64,000 bases of DNA, from assembly GCF_023343835.1 (NCBI RefSeq), contig NC_064438.1, positions 57,870,578 through 57,934,577 of the forward strand, written 5' to 3'. Shown piece after piece: positions 22,516-34,020 of the stretch. The position numbers were made by a program, and so were the translations under genes. The notes beneath the pieces were generated by a model. It ran no database searches. It was not told the origin of the DNA and saw only the letters and a list, made by a program, of their open reading frames with translations. The stretch comes from Lagopus muta (lineage: Eukaryota; Chordata; Aves; Galliformes; Phasianidae). Position 1 is the first letter of the stretch; each line of letters starts with the position of its first letter.

Positions 22516-23734
22516 GTTACCAGTGCCTCATTCTTCCCACCTGGATGGGAAGGGTGCTTCCAGCTCCAAGGGTTTGTAGCTGAGGCATAAAAGAGCGGAC
22601 AGGAGCCAAGAGGTAATTGTTATCCCTGTGATTTCAGCAGTGTCGTTTCACTTGGAAAATACATGCATTTTCCTGCTGTTCTGCCCTGCTCTTCATTCTT
22701 TCCCATCGTGCTACAAGAGGGAAGGAGAAACGCCCATCTAGCTGGCTGCAGGACCTGGGCAGAGGTTTGCCACGTCCCTGTGTGGGGGACAGCTTTGTTT
22801 TGGGGTGGGGGCTCTGCAACTGAAAAGCAGAGCTGGGAAATGTCCCTGTGCTGCCTCATGGTGTCGTGATCCTGTGCAGACCAACCCAAGCAGCAGCCAC
22901 AGCCAAGTGCTATTTCCCTAATGGTGTGTCTCCATCTGATAGATAACTGGTCTGTATCTCATCTCTGGTGGAAAAAAAATCTAAATTTCTTTGGCTTTGC
23001 TGTTTAATGTTTAATTACCTTCAATGCAAACCGTGAATCAAAGGAGCATGGATATTTCTGTAAGGAGCTCATGCATACCCCAGGAAGCTAAGTGCTCACT
23101 GATGTGCTCCTCCTCATGAGCAAAAACGTTTGGGCAAAGGCAGCAGAGAAAGCACCTCTGCTTGTTCCCCATCACCAGTCTGTCCTCACCATCCTTCAGA
23201 TGGGAGCGTGCACAGAGCACGACAGGGACAAAATCACACTTGGGTATTCAGGCTGTCCTTCATGCCCTTCCTAGCTCCTCCATGCACTGCAATTAGAGGT
23301 GTCTGCAGCTAATGGGTTGGCTCAGCCCTCGCCCGGTGCTCCATCAGCTGCTGTGCTGGTGTCCCCTGGGCTCTGAGCTGTGCTGGGTGCTGCTGGGAGC
23401 AGTGCTTTTGCATCCTCAAACACCCATTTTCCCAGCCTATAGCAAAAAAGGAATAACATTCCAGCTCTCAGAGCGTCACTGCAAATGCAAAGGCGTTAAA
23501 AAAAGAACAGATCCGCGGAACATTTGTAACCTGTTTGCGTAACGCAAAGATATTAATTGCCAATTAGTCGTCAAGCAGGACTGAAGCCATGCAGCGCATG
23601 TAGCACAGATGCAGCCAGCCCTCTGCAACTGGAAAAACACCAGGCACCTTGTAATTAAATGTCTCCTGCATGCTCACCCCACCTGGCTGGCTCGGGAATT
23701 GCTGCAGGAGGCTTCCCACACTGCAGGGATGGGC
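22516..23734. other. Intergenic, no gene supported
   Basis: Unique sequence; nothing recognisable. Confidence 0.45.
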
Positions 23735-24145
23735 ACTGCTGGGATGGGTACCAGCGGGTACTGTGCTGGGTGGTCAATGGGTGGGTAATGCCAGGAGATA
23801 GATACCACCAGGATGGGTGCCATTCAGCTGGCTATCACCAGGATTGGTCCTACTAGGATGGATACCTCTGAGGTGGGTACCTATGGGATGGTACCTTTGG
23901 GGTGGATGCCACCAGAGTGGATACCAGGATGGGTACCACCAGGATGGGTGTCGTTAGATTGATTCCATTGGGATAGGTACCATTGAGATGGATACTAGCA
24001 TGGGCTACACCATGTTGGGTACCACCAGGAAGGGTACCATCAGGCTGGTGCCACTGGGATGGGTGCTACAAGGATGGATACTGGGATGGGTACCATCAGG
24101 CTGGTGCCCTTGGGATGGGTGCCACCAGAATGGCTGCTGGTCTCG
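23735..24145 (+). repeat. GGTACC-rich minisatellite, direct arm
   Basis: About 20 degenerate units built on GGATGGGTACCACCAGGATG with repeated KpnI-type GGTACC palindromes. Units vary from about 15 to 25 bases. The part at 23996-24092 has an inverted counterpart at 24775-24898. Confidence 0.85.
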
Positions 24146-24764
24146 CTGTGCCCTGCAGACCTCAGTCTTTCCCATGGAGATGAGATGCCCCCGGGTGACT
24201 CCATCTCTCAGCAGCAAGTGACCTATTTTGGATCACAAGGAGCAGCACAAACACAGGCTCTGGCAGGAGAGCTTTGAGCAATCCCTGCTGCAGGGCTGTG
24301 CTGGTAATTGCAGTGTCTGATGGACATGGGCAGGAGGAGCTGCGGTATCGGCTTAGGCTGGGTGTGAGGCCCGATGCAAATTTTTAATTGTATTTTTAAT
24401 GCAGCAGCTTAGGATCCAACATGATCACAAACACAAACAGGGGCAGGTGACTGAAGCCTCCGATCCTGCTCTGCAGGTAGGAATGTCTGCTGAGCTCCGT
24501 GATGGAGAAATGCAAAAGGCCTTTTCCTCCTTGGAAATTGACCTGGTTATACTGAAAAGTAGGGGCTTCTACTTGAAAAAAAAAAAGCATTTTGAACATT
24601 GTTTCTCCAGCTTGATTCTGTGAGTTCCTAGTAGGATCCCTGCTGTGCACTTCTGCAGCAGCAACAGCTGATATCCCTGGAGAGTTAAATAACTTCCAGC
24701 AACTGAGTGGATTGCATTTGAGGTGATGGAAAACAGGCAGTGCTGGCCAGAGGGGTTTGGGGCT
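24146..24764. other. Loop between the two minisatellite arms
   Basis: Unique sequence with no gene. A poly-A run lies near 24577-24586. Confidence 0.5.
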
Positions 24765-24900
24765 GCATTTGTACCCATCCCAGTATCCATCCTTGTAGTA
24801 CCCACCCCAATGGTACCAGTCTAATGGTACCCATCCTGATAGCACTCATCCCAGTGGTCCCCATCCTGGTGGTACCCAACACGGTGTAACCCATGCTAAT
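24765..24900 (-). repeat. GGTACC minisatellite, inverted arm
   Basis: The reverse complement matches 23996-24092 nearly base for base: 'tagcatgggttacaccgtgt...' and '...ctacaaggatggatactggg'. One extra unit of about 27 bases is present. It forms an imperfect hairpin with the direct arm. Confidence 0.85.
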
Positions 24901-26984
24901 TTTGGGGTGAGGACCTGGAGCAGAGCACGTGAAAGGACTCCATGGGAATCCAACTGTGTGCAGCCTCCCAAAACCTGCCCGAGGTTTAAGAGTATGGTGA
25001 TGGTCTGAGTGTGTGAGAGCAATGCCAGATCAGCACCAAGTCACAAAGAAGCCCCAAGAGTCCTTATGGGGCAGCAATGGCTGTGGCCACTTGGGCTGGA
25101 ATGGGGAATGGAAGGAGCAAAGGATGGGGGTGCACAGCCCCCACGCAGCCCTCCCAGCTGCTCCATGGTGCTGTGGGCAGAGAACATGGCTGGGTACTGT
25201 GATGGGGCACGAGGGACACGACCCCGGGGGGCTGTGGTGCTGCAAAGCGCTGAGAGGAGGTGGGGCATTTTCTCTTCCTTTGGTTATATGTGGATGAACG
25301 CAGTGATTTGAACCAGAGGCCCCGGGGAAGGAGTTTCCTGTGGGTCTGGAAGCAAAGAAAGCCTGTCCTGAAGAGGTAGGGTCAGCGCTGGGTGTGATCC
25401 TATCCCATGGGATTCCCACATCGCTGCACTGCCCGCTGCCGGGTGGTCCGGGCGCATCCGGAGCTGCACATCGCAGAGCTTCCCTTTGGCATCCACTGAA
25501 GCTATTTCCTCTGTCTGAAGGAATCCAGATGGAAACCATCTGCTCGTTCCTGTGTCCCTCACATCTCCTCCTGCATCCCCCAGACGTGCATCTGTGGTCC
25601 TGCACCTCCTTGTCCTGTGTTACAGATGTGTGCGCACGTGCCAAGGGAGGCACCCGAGTATTGTCTTATCTAAGAGGAATGATCAGAGCTGGGGGTAAGG
25701 ATGCAGGGCTGCAGGGATGCTGCTAATTAGCTGCATGGCATTAACCAGCCCGTGGGAGCCTGCTGGATAAACATTAGCCAGGATTCACCTCTCAGTCCAA
25801 TTTTACAGAGCTCTGTTGAGTTTGGCTGGGTGTGGGACCGCCGTGCCAGTGACCCCACTGGGGACCAGCTCCAAATGGGTCCACATTCCTCCTGCCATGA
25901 GGGGGAGGTCCTCCTGCACTGCTCTGAACCTGGGGGTGCTGAGAGCTGTGGGTCCAAACGCATGGGTGCAAATGGGATGCGACAGCTGCAGCAGAGAGAG
26001 CAGACTGGAGCACCTCCAGCAGCAGGGGTGCAAGGATGCTCTCTGACCCCCACTTTCCACCCCGTTCCTGCAGTTTGCCCTCCAGATGTGAGCGAGTGAG
26101 GGAGAACCCTCTGTCATATGAGCACATAATTAAAACCCGCTGGGCAGGGGGCTGCAATTGGAGTCTCATAGGCTGTGTGCTGTGGATTCTCTGCTGTCTC
26201 ATAGTCCTAAATCCCTGACCATCCCCATAGCGCAGCCCCACTGCGGTTCCCCACTCCCAGCCCTGCATTTTGGATCCCCCCCCCAGGGATTTGTGTCCCT
26301 GCTCCGGATGGGACCATCTCTGCAGCTGTGAGCAGGCGCACAGCCGGGCTAAAAATACTCCTGCTCTGTGCTCCTTCCTGCCCGCACTGCTGCCTTTCCT
26401 GCATTACTGCACGTTTCCACCACTCCCAGCAGCTCCAGCAGGCTGGGGAAAAAAAAAAAAACACACCAAAACAACAGACAAGTCCAGAGCTCCAAAAAAC
26501 CCCCAAAATCCCAGCTTCGCCCCGGCCTGAAGGCTTTACCAACACTTGATGCGCTCAGGGTGGATTTTCCTTTTCCAGCCCCATAAACAACAGCTTTATT
26601 TCACTGCTCAGCTGTGCTGACTTCCCAGGAGAAGCAATATCAGGTTGAACAGAATGGGACGTGTGAGGGTCTGGCCCCCCTGAGGTGTGGGGGTCTCTCC
26701 TCCCCCCTGAGAACCCCACTGAGCGCAGTGGGGCTGTGGGTGACTGAGTTGCTGGCATTCCTGCCCCAGTGCTGTGGCTGTGTGCCACCAGCAGCCATCC
26801 CACCCCAGCACCCAGCAGGGCCAGCCCTTGTGCCCCACTCCTGGCATGGCTGAGAGAAATGGCCTTGAGGACTGCACTGCCAACTCCGTGCCAGCCCTGT
26901 GTCTCCAGGATGTGCCCAGCATCACTCCATGAAGCCTGGGTGTCATCCAGGGCTGGTTCCTGCCTGGTGGGGACCAGCTCTCTC
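24901..26984. other. Intergenic, no gene supported
   Basis: Unique sequence. The A-rich tract at about 26450-26480 could be a relic tail, but no element precedes it. Confidence 0.45.
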
Positions 26985-27140
26985 TGGGATGCACTGAGAT
27001 GCACTGGGATGCACCAGGGTATACTGGGTTGCACTGGGATACACTATCAAAGAGCTGAGGCAACACCAGGCTCTCCATGGATGCACTCTGCGATGCATTG
27101 GAATGCTGAGATGCACAGGGTTGCAATGGGACCTGCTGGG
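26985..27140 (+). repeat. Decamer minisatellite (GGGATGCACT)n
   Basis: Repeats of about 10 bases: gggatgcact, gagatgcact, gggatgcacc, gggtatact, gggttgcact, gggatacact, then scattered copies to about 27140. Confidence 0.8.
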
Positions 27141-27548
27141 ATGGATGGTTCTGGGCTCACTCACCACCTACCAAAGAACTGAGACAGGTTGAGTTTCCTT
27201 GGGAACCCCCCATGAAATGCAAAGACACGGTGAAGCCCAGCCCCACACCGGAGTTCATGGCAATGCACGGCTGTTGTGGCTCTGCACAGGGACGAGCAGG
27301 GCTTCATTATTTATTTTCTTCCCTTTATGGGCTGAGAAACCATCCCTCAGCCTCCCACCTCTGTCTGCGTGCTGTCTGCAGGGGATTCCTGTGCCCTGCT
27401 TTCAGCTGGAGCCATGGCTGTGCCGCACATCCCTGCATGGAGGTGACAGCCCTGTCCCTGTGTGCATCCCAGGGCCATGCGTGTGCCTTGGGATAAGGCT
27501 CATACACAAGGAAATGTGCACCCGAGGGGTCAGCATTTACAAAAACGA

Positions 27549-27777
27549 GTGGCACAAGTGGAAGAACTCATGGCCAGCTCATGGAAGGGGTCAGAACAAA
27601 CCTCTCAGAGCCACACTGAAGGCATTTAGATCCTTCCTGGGACACTTTCTTCTAGGGGCACGGCAAGGGTGACCCACGTGGCACCGCAGGGTGGGACATG
27701 CAGCAGCCAGCATCGTGCTGAGCAGCACCATGGGGCAGCGCAGGGGGGAACGAGCTCTGCACGGAGCTGGGGGCTGA
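27549..27777 (+). repeat. 229-bp inverted repeat, left arm
   Basis: From 'gtggcacaagtggaagaact' to 'gagctgggggctga'. It is the reverse complement of 28797-29025 with roughly eight mismatches and no indel by eye. I do not recognise the sequence as a known CR1 part. Confidence 0.9.
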
Positions 27778-28796
27778 GGGTGGGATGAATCGACTCGTTA
27801 CTCTGTTGCTTCGTTTGCCATTTTGGTCCCATCAGCAAAATCATAGGGAAAATATGCGTGAGATAAGGGAAGCTCTCATGCTTGTGCTGCCATCCCTGCC
27901 AGTAACAATGCTGATATTGAAACGCTGTGCACAGAGACTCGAGTGGAGATAATGCAGGGTCGTGGCGAGCAGCTGCTGTCTCCCATCCTCTCCATGTAAA
28001 CACATCCACTGTGAAAAATGCTGCCTGCTTTATGAGAGTGGCATTTTCACTCATAACCACAAATCCTTTTATTTTTTTCCCCCGGGACGCACCTCACCAT
28101 GCATGTAGCCCAGATTTCAAAACAAAAATAACAAAACCAAACAAAAAACGAGAGAATAAAACCAACAGAAGGAAAAAGCCTCCACTTCTGTGACATTTTC
28201 CATCTGCGTTTCCGCTTCTTGGGATTTTTGGCAACCTTAACCACAGAATTGTGAAAGAGAATTGTCGCCTGCGTCCTTGGGGCTTTTCCTTCCATGAGGA
28301 AGGCAGGCCGGCCGGACGCTGGCCCGCGTCCATCTTTCCGAGCTCTCCCCGCAGAAGGGAGGTGCTCGTGGCCCTGGCCTGAAATTGTCTGCGTTTGTCA
28401 CGGGATCCACGGCGCTGCGTCCAGATTTGTGTTTATGGATCGCTTTGCTGGCATGCGAAACTTCTTTCTGCTGCTTTATTTGGCTGTGCCAGAGCCTCTG
28501 CGGCGGGGCACCTTGTTCCCAAGGGGTGGCAGTGGGGAAGGGGCTGCCTTGCAGTGCAGAGTATTCCAGATTTGGTGTAGAGGCTGGTAGGAGATCCATC
28601 CACACCCACTTCTGTCGCCGCCGTTCTAAGCAAGGCTGGGAAACATATCTGCATCCGAGCCTTACCAACCAGCCCTGCTCCTCCCCACCCCTCTATAACC
28701 GCCACGGGGCTGAGGTTCCTCAACGCGGGTTGCTGAAACTTGGTATTGACACCTGTGAATTTATGCATTGTTTTAATTTATGTAAGTTTTTTTCTT
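27778..28796. other. About 1-kb spacer between inverted repeat arms
   Basis: Unique sequence with an A-rich patch at about 28115-28175. No gene supported. Confidence 0.5.
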
Positions 28797-29025
28797 CAGC
28801 CCCCAGCTCCGTGCAGAGCTCGTTCCCCCCTGCGCTGCCCCATGGTGCTGCTCAGCACGATGCTGGCTGCTGCATGTCCCACCCTGCGGTGCCACGTGGG
28901 TCACCCTTGCTGTGTCCCTTATAAGAAAGTGTCCCAGGAAGGATCTAAATGCCTTCAGTGTGGCTCTGAGAGGTTTGCTCTGACCTCTTCCATGAGCTGG
29001 CCACGAGTTCTTCCACTTGTGCCAC
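28797..29025 (-). repeat. 229-bp inverted repeat, right arm
   Basis: From 'cagcccccagctccgtgcag' to 'ttcttccacttgtgccac', about 96 percent identical to the reverse complement of 27549-27777. It runs directly into the CR1-like block on its right. Confidence 0.9.
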
Positions 29026-29560
29026 AGGATGGAACCTGTGCACGTCAATGAGCCGCCATCTGTCTTGAACTGAAGAGCCCAGAACTGTCCCCAGTGCTCC
29101 ACATGTGGCCTCCCCAGGGCAGAGCAGAGCAGGAGGAGCACCTCTCTCACTCTGCTGGCAGTGCTCCATGCATCCCGGGACGCCACTGCCTTCTTGGCCT
29201 CACACTGTTGCCTCAGGGCCAACCATTGGTCAGCTGTTGGTCAACCGTTGGTCAACAGTTGGTCAACCATCAGTCAACCATAGGTCAACCATCGGTCAAC
29301 CATTTGTCAGCTGTTGGTCAACAGTTGGCCAACCAGGACCCCCACGTCCCTCTCTGCAGAGCTCCTCTCCAGCAGCTCAGCCCCAACCTGTGCAGCTCCA
29401 TGAGGTTCTTCCTCCCCAGCTGTAGGGACCCCGCACTCCTTGTCGAACCCAAGGATTTCGAGCCCTCACCAAAAGCCAGGCTGGATTTTTCCATGCTGCC
29501 AGCACAGTGCACTCGCATCATGGAATTACCCAGCTTGATCCTTTGGGCTGAAAACAGATT
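29026..29560 (-). repeat. CR1-like fragment with internal VNTR
   Basis: It shares 'gagcagagcaggaggagcac', 'acccccacgtccctctctgc' and 'ctccccagctgtaggga' with 762-1172. Between about 29223 and 29335 it carries about ten tandem copies of TTGGTCAACCGTT/CAT. The sister copy has only a few diverged units there. Confidence 0.8.
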
Positions 29561-30016
29561 TCAGGAAGGAGAGTCGGGGTGTTTGCAACAGAGCTGCTCT
29601 TTATTTAGGTCCGGGAACGAGCGGCTGTTCTCTCCCACAGCCATGCAGAGATTGCGGGGGCAGAGGCGGCCTCGCAGGTCAGCCCGAAGGATGCCTATAG
29701 ATGCTTAAAAGTGAGGAATAAATAACTCCTCCCAAAACAACCTCGCCATATGGCACCTCGGAGGAAGGAGTGCGGTGGAGATGCTTTGCTGCTAATTTAT
29801 GGGGCTTTTGCTGCTATTCTGGTCCCGGGTCACCTATGGAGAGCAGCACACAGGTGCACGCTGTGTCCTTTGTGTGCATAGGGCATCCACGGTGCAGCTG
29901 CTGGGGCATCAGAGGCAGCTGCCACAGGATCAGGCTCGGTCCTGATGGTTCCTGGGCGTCCACTCAGGGTGTTGGTGGCATGGTTGGTATCTTAGGGCTC
30001 TCTGTCCAAAGAGGTG
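29561..30016. other. Spacer, no gene seen
   Basis: Unique sequence upstream of a CR1 fragment and the FRMD6 CpG island. Confidence 0.45.
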
Positions 30017-30142
30017 CCCAAAACCAGCTTGGATAGGATACCGTGCAACCTGATCTGATGGGTGGCTACCAGCAGGGGATTGAACGAGATGCTCTTTAAG
30101 GTCCCATCCAATATAATCCATTCCATGATTCTATGAGTCCCA
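30017..30142 (+). repeat. CR1 fragment, sense
   Basis: 'aggtgcccaaaaccagcttg' to 'attccatgattctatgagt'. Confidence 0.88.
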
Positions 30143-30289
30143 GACATCGTATGCTCGGAAGCCCAGTGGTTGGTTTGGACCGCACGGAAATCCCACTCAA
30201 AGGCTGCGTGGGGATCTTTGGGACCTCCCTCGGTGGCACGGTGGCAGCGCAGAGGGTCTGAGCGTTTGAGACGGGTGCTGGGGACAGGC

Positions 30290-31050
30290 AGGGCGCTGCG
30301 ACGGGGACACAAGCCGGGCACGGGGCATCCCTTCCCCAGATGATGGCGCGGGATGGGCTGCGAAAAACAGCGCCGGGAGCCGGGGCTGCGTGCCTCCCTC
30401 TGCAGCGATGCTCAGCTTCACCCCCAGGACCCCGGGGCTGCACTCCCTCCCCCGCAGCCCCCCGCGGCCCAGGGGCCGTCCGCCCCCCCCGGGCTGCCCG
30501 CTGTCCCCCTCCTATCCCGGCGCAGCGCCGAGGCGGCTTGGAGGCGGTGCCGGTGCCGCTCGGGGCGGTGCGGCCCGGGAAGGGGCGGGGGCGGCGGGTT
30601 GGGCTGGGCACGGAACGGCACGGCACGGCTCGGCTCGGCTCGGCTCGGCACGGCACGGTACAGCACGGCTCGGCTCGGCACGGAGCGCGGTCCCCGGAGC
30701 CGCAGGTAGGTGCGCACCCGGCGCCCCGCAGCGCGCTCCCAGCCCGGCTCGACTCGGCGCGGCTCGGTTCGGTTCGGTTCGGTTCGGCTCGGCGCGGCTC
30801 GCCACGGCTCAGCCATCGCACCGGCGGCCCGCTGGGGCTGTGTCGGGTGGGCCCGGGCCGGCGGTGGGCGGCGGGGAGCGGCGCGGCGGCTTGTTGCGTT
30901 CGGAAGCTGAGTTGGTGCCGGAGAACTGCGAGTGGCTTCATTTTCCAGGAATGCGAGTCATTTCCTCTGGCCAGTCGCAGGGAGTTGAAATTTAACAGCG
31001 GCGGGGCTGCTCCGCCAAACCCCCGCCCCGGCCCCAGCTTCGCTTCCCGG
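30290..31050 (+). promoter_or_regulatory. FRMD6: CpG island, likely FRMD6 promoter
   Basis: Very high G+C and CpG density with GC boxes (ggggcggtgcgg and ggggcgggggcggc, about 30561-30600), no TATA box, and a strong splice donor at 30705/30706. It is the only promoter-like island between the TMX1-like remnant and the first FRMD6 coding exon, on the right side for a + strand gene. Long open frames on both strands reflect composition. Confidence 0.72.
30607..30705 (+). other. FRMD6: Probable 5' non-coding exon of FRMD6 with pentamer repeats
   Basis: The exon end is inferred from CGCAG|gtaggt at 30705/30706; the 5' limit is not visible. The stretch is made largely of GGCAC/GGCTC pentamers, with a second cluster of GGTTC pentamers just inside the intron (about 30764-30795). 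There is no in-frame ATG linked to the FERM frame. The first coding exon at 36687 has its own acceptor, so splicing 30705 to about 36663 is plausible. Confidence 0.5.
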
Positions 31051-32220
31051 ACCCCTCGCCCGTGGGATCCCTGCCCGTGGGTTCCCCTGCCTGGGAATCA
31101 CGCTCGGTCACGGACCGCGCTTGTCTGTGTGTCCTCTCACCAGTGGGTCCCTTTGCCTCTTGTCTGTCGGTCTTGTTGTTGGTGTGTTGCAATCGTCAGT
31201 GTGTTGCATTCACCCAACATCCCTACATCCATGCATTCGCTCGTAGATCCCATTGCCTTTGGTTTAGCATTCACCCGTGGGTCCCATCACTCGTGGATCC
31301 TCTTGTCTATGGGTTCTCTTGTTCATGGTTTGCATTCACCCTTGGGTCCTGTTGCCCATGGGTGACTTTCACCCATAGATCCCATTGCCCGTGGGTTGCA
31401 CTTGCCCACAGGAGCTCTTACCCGTGGATCCAATCGCCATAGGGTCCCCTCACTCCTAAGTTCTGTTGGCAGTGAGTCCTCTTGTGCGTGGGTTGTGTTT
31501 GGTCATAAGTCCCGTGACGTGTGGTTTGCATTCATCCATGTGTCCCATTACCTATGGGCTGCATTCACCCATGGGTTCCATCACCAGTGAATGGCATCCA
31601 GCTGTGGGTTCCATCGCCCAGGGGTTGCATTGCCCATGGGATATCTCACCATGGGGTCCTCTCACCTGTGAGTCTTTCTCACAGGTTTGTGGACGATGAG
31701 AACTCACCTTGAGTTCTCTTGTCTGTGTTCATCCATGAGTCCCATCACCCGTGGGTTATGTTCACCCGTAGGTCCCATCCCCCACGAGCTGCACTCACCC
31801 TTAGGTCCCGTTACACGTGGGTTACATCCCCCCATACGTCCTATCACCCATGGCTGATCTTCGTAGGTCCATAGCCCATGGCTTTTGTTCACCCACTGTG
31901 CCATTGCCTATTGGTTACATCCACCCATACCTCCCATCACCCATGGTTTGTGCTCTCCCATGTGGCCTGTAGGTTGCACTCACCCATGGGACCTCTTCCC
32001 CCATGGCTCCCATCACTGGCCGCTCTCCTCACCCACGGGTCCCCTTGCTGGTGGGTTGCACTCCCCCACAGGATGTGTCACCCATGGGATCTGCCCGTGG
32101 ATCCTGGTGCGTGTTGGTAGCCACGCTTGTGGGTTCTCCTATCTGTGGCTCCTCCTGCTTTTGAGCACCACTGTCCCATGGATGCCCTCATCCATGGGTG
32201 CCATCGCCACAGGACCAGTG
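31050..32220 (+). repeat. CCCATGGG minisatellite field in FRMD6 intron 1
   Basis: About 1.15 kb of degenerate units of about 17 and 34 bases built on CACCCATGGGTCCCAT and CCCRTGGGTTGCATT, each centred on the palindrome CCCATGGG. It begins at the edge of the CpG island. Confidence 0.85.
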
Positions 32221-33744
32221 CTGGGATGTCCCATAGGAGGCACTGAGGTGATCATGGCCACGGGCTGGCTGTGGGGACGCGGTGGTGGCAGCGGGAAGGA
32301 CGTGGCCAGATGTGTTTGCTGTCATCTTGCAGATCAGAACCAGCTTTTCCCCACTCGTGGCTGAGCATTCCCCATCCGCTGGGCTGTTCTACCCTTAAAG
32401 CCAAACTCTTACAGCCCTTCCAGGACGCGCTGGCTGTGCACGGAGCTCTCCTGCTCTGTGCTGCGTCGGTGTTTTTCCACCAGGCTCTGTCATTCCTTGG
32501 TTGAGCACGGATTGATTCGGTCTCTGTTGCTTGAGAGCAATGTTTTGTGTAAAACCCCACGTCCCGAAGGCGCTCCGGGGTTTGGTTATAGGCGCTGCCT
32601 TTTGGCTGCTGTTTGTCAAGGGGTCCTTTCATTGGAGCTCGGGTTTTATTCAGCCTCTCTCCGAACCCCGAATCTGTAAGCAATTATTCCACGACATGAA
32701 AAGTCGGCACTCTGGAAAGGATTAATTCAGACCAGATGTAAAAATAAATGCGAATTTCAAATTAAGATGATGTCAGCTCCCTCCTGCTAAAAAAAAAAAG
32801 ACCCAAAAAAAAAAAAGTAAAAAAGCAGCGCTGTGGACTCCAGATGGAATATACAAATTGTGGCTGTGGTTAAAATATCTGCCTGCCTCGTTAATTTAGT
32901 TTGATGCTTTATTTTCTGACGTTTCTCAGGCCCTGCTGGGGAAGGGCGAGCGCGGCCTCGATGGTGCTTTTAGGGCTGCATGGAGCAATTTGGGGCAGCC
33001 GGGGGGGTTCCAATGGGGGACTGCAGCTCTGTTTGCCCCAACCCGGAGCCGGACACAGAGATGCTGTGAGCTCTGGAGGGAGCAGACGGGGCTGTCGGTG
33101 TTCAAGGCATCATTGTGTGCCTTTTGGCATAAAATGGAGCTCGTTTCGGTGTAAAATGGAGCTTGTTTTGGCACATCCTGCCTGGGACATGGGCGGTTTT
33201 GCAACCACCAACCCGCTCCCGTGGGTGAGGACTGGGGCTCGGGGCAGGGCAGCGCTTCCCCACGTGTGGTTATGAACCCTCATCTCCTTCCCCTGGCAGA
33301 TCAGCCCTGTCCTGGGGCTACACCACATGTAAGTGGGGGGCGTAGAGCTGAGCCCCAGCTGCTTTGTGGCAGCTCAGCTCCTGCCCGGAGCACGGCCACG
33401 GGATATGGGGCTCCCAAAAGGGGCTTCTGTACAGAAATCCTCTGAGCCTTCCCAAAAGCACATTTGGGGAGCTCGCCCTGGTTTGAGGCACTGCTCAGGC
33501 GTGAGGCTGCTGTAGGGCTTGGGTTTTGTTTTCGTAGGGACTTCCATAGTTTGGAAATGGCTCTTTATTACCCTGCTCCCTATGGCTGCTTTGTGGTTGG
33601 AGAGCAGAACCCACAGCAAGTCCAAGGCCAAGATCCACAGGATCTCCGGGTGCTGCTGTCAGCATGGGCTCGCTCCCCATGGAAGTGGAGGCAGCACTGC
33701 TTCCCTCTGCAGGCATCCTCCAGAGCTGCTGTCCTGCAGCTTGA
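32221..33744. other. FRMD6 first intron, no exon seen
   Basis: Contains an A-rich patch at about 32789-32825 inside an AT-rich stretch (32690-32910) that may be a regulatory island. No gene supported. Confidence 0.45.
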
Positions 33745-34020
33745 GCACTGGGAGAATCTTCCTTTGTTGACACTGGGACATCCTCCCTTGGTGACACTGG
33801 AGGCATTGGTGGCTCGGGCAGATCCTGCCTTGCTGATGCTGGCAGATCCTCCTTTTGTGGCAAGGAGCGATCCTGCCTTGGTGGCACAGGGAGCCTTGGT
33901 GGCACAGGGAGCCTTGGTGGCACCAGGAGATCTTGGTGGCGCCGAGAAATCCTGCATTGGTGGCACTGGGAAGTGTTGTCTTGGAGGCACTGGGAACACC
34001 TGCCTTGGTGCTAACAGGGC
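33745..34020 (+). repeat. 24/18-bp minisatellite in FRMD6 intron 1
   Basis: About 12 units such as TGGCACAGGGAGCCTTGG (18) and 24-base variants with GATCCTGCCTTGG. Unit lengths are multiples of six, so all frames stay open and false peptides appear on both strands. Confidence 0.88.

Noticed and set aside
30096-31365. Long open frames on both strands in the FRMD6 CpG island
   Set aside because: Extreme G+C and pentamer repeats remove stop codons by chance; peptides are low-complexity Arg/Ala/Pro.
31050-32220. CRISPR-like regular repeats
   Set aside because: Units are degenerate and tandem without unique spacers, and the DNA is clearly vertebrate.
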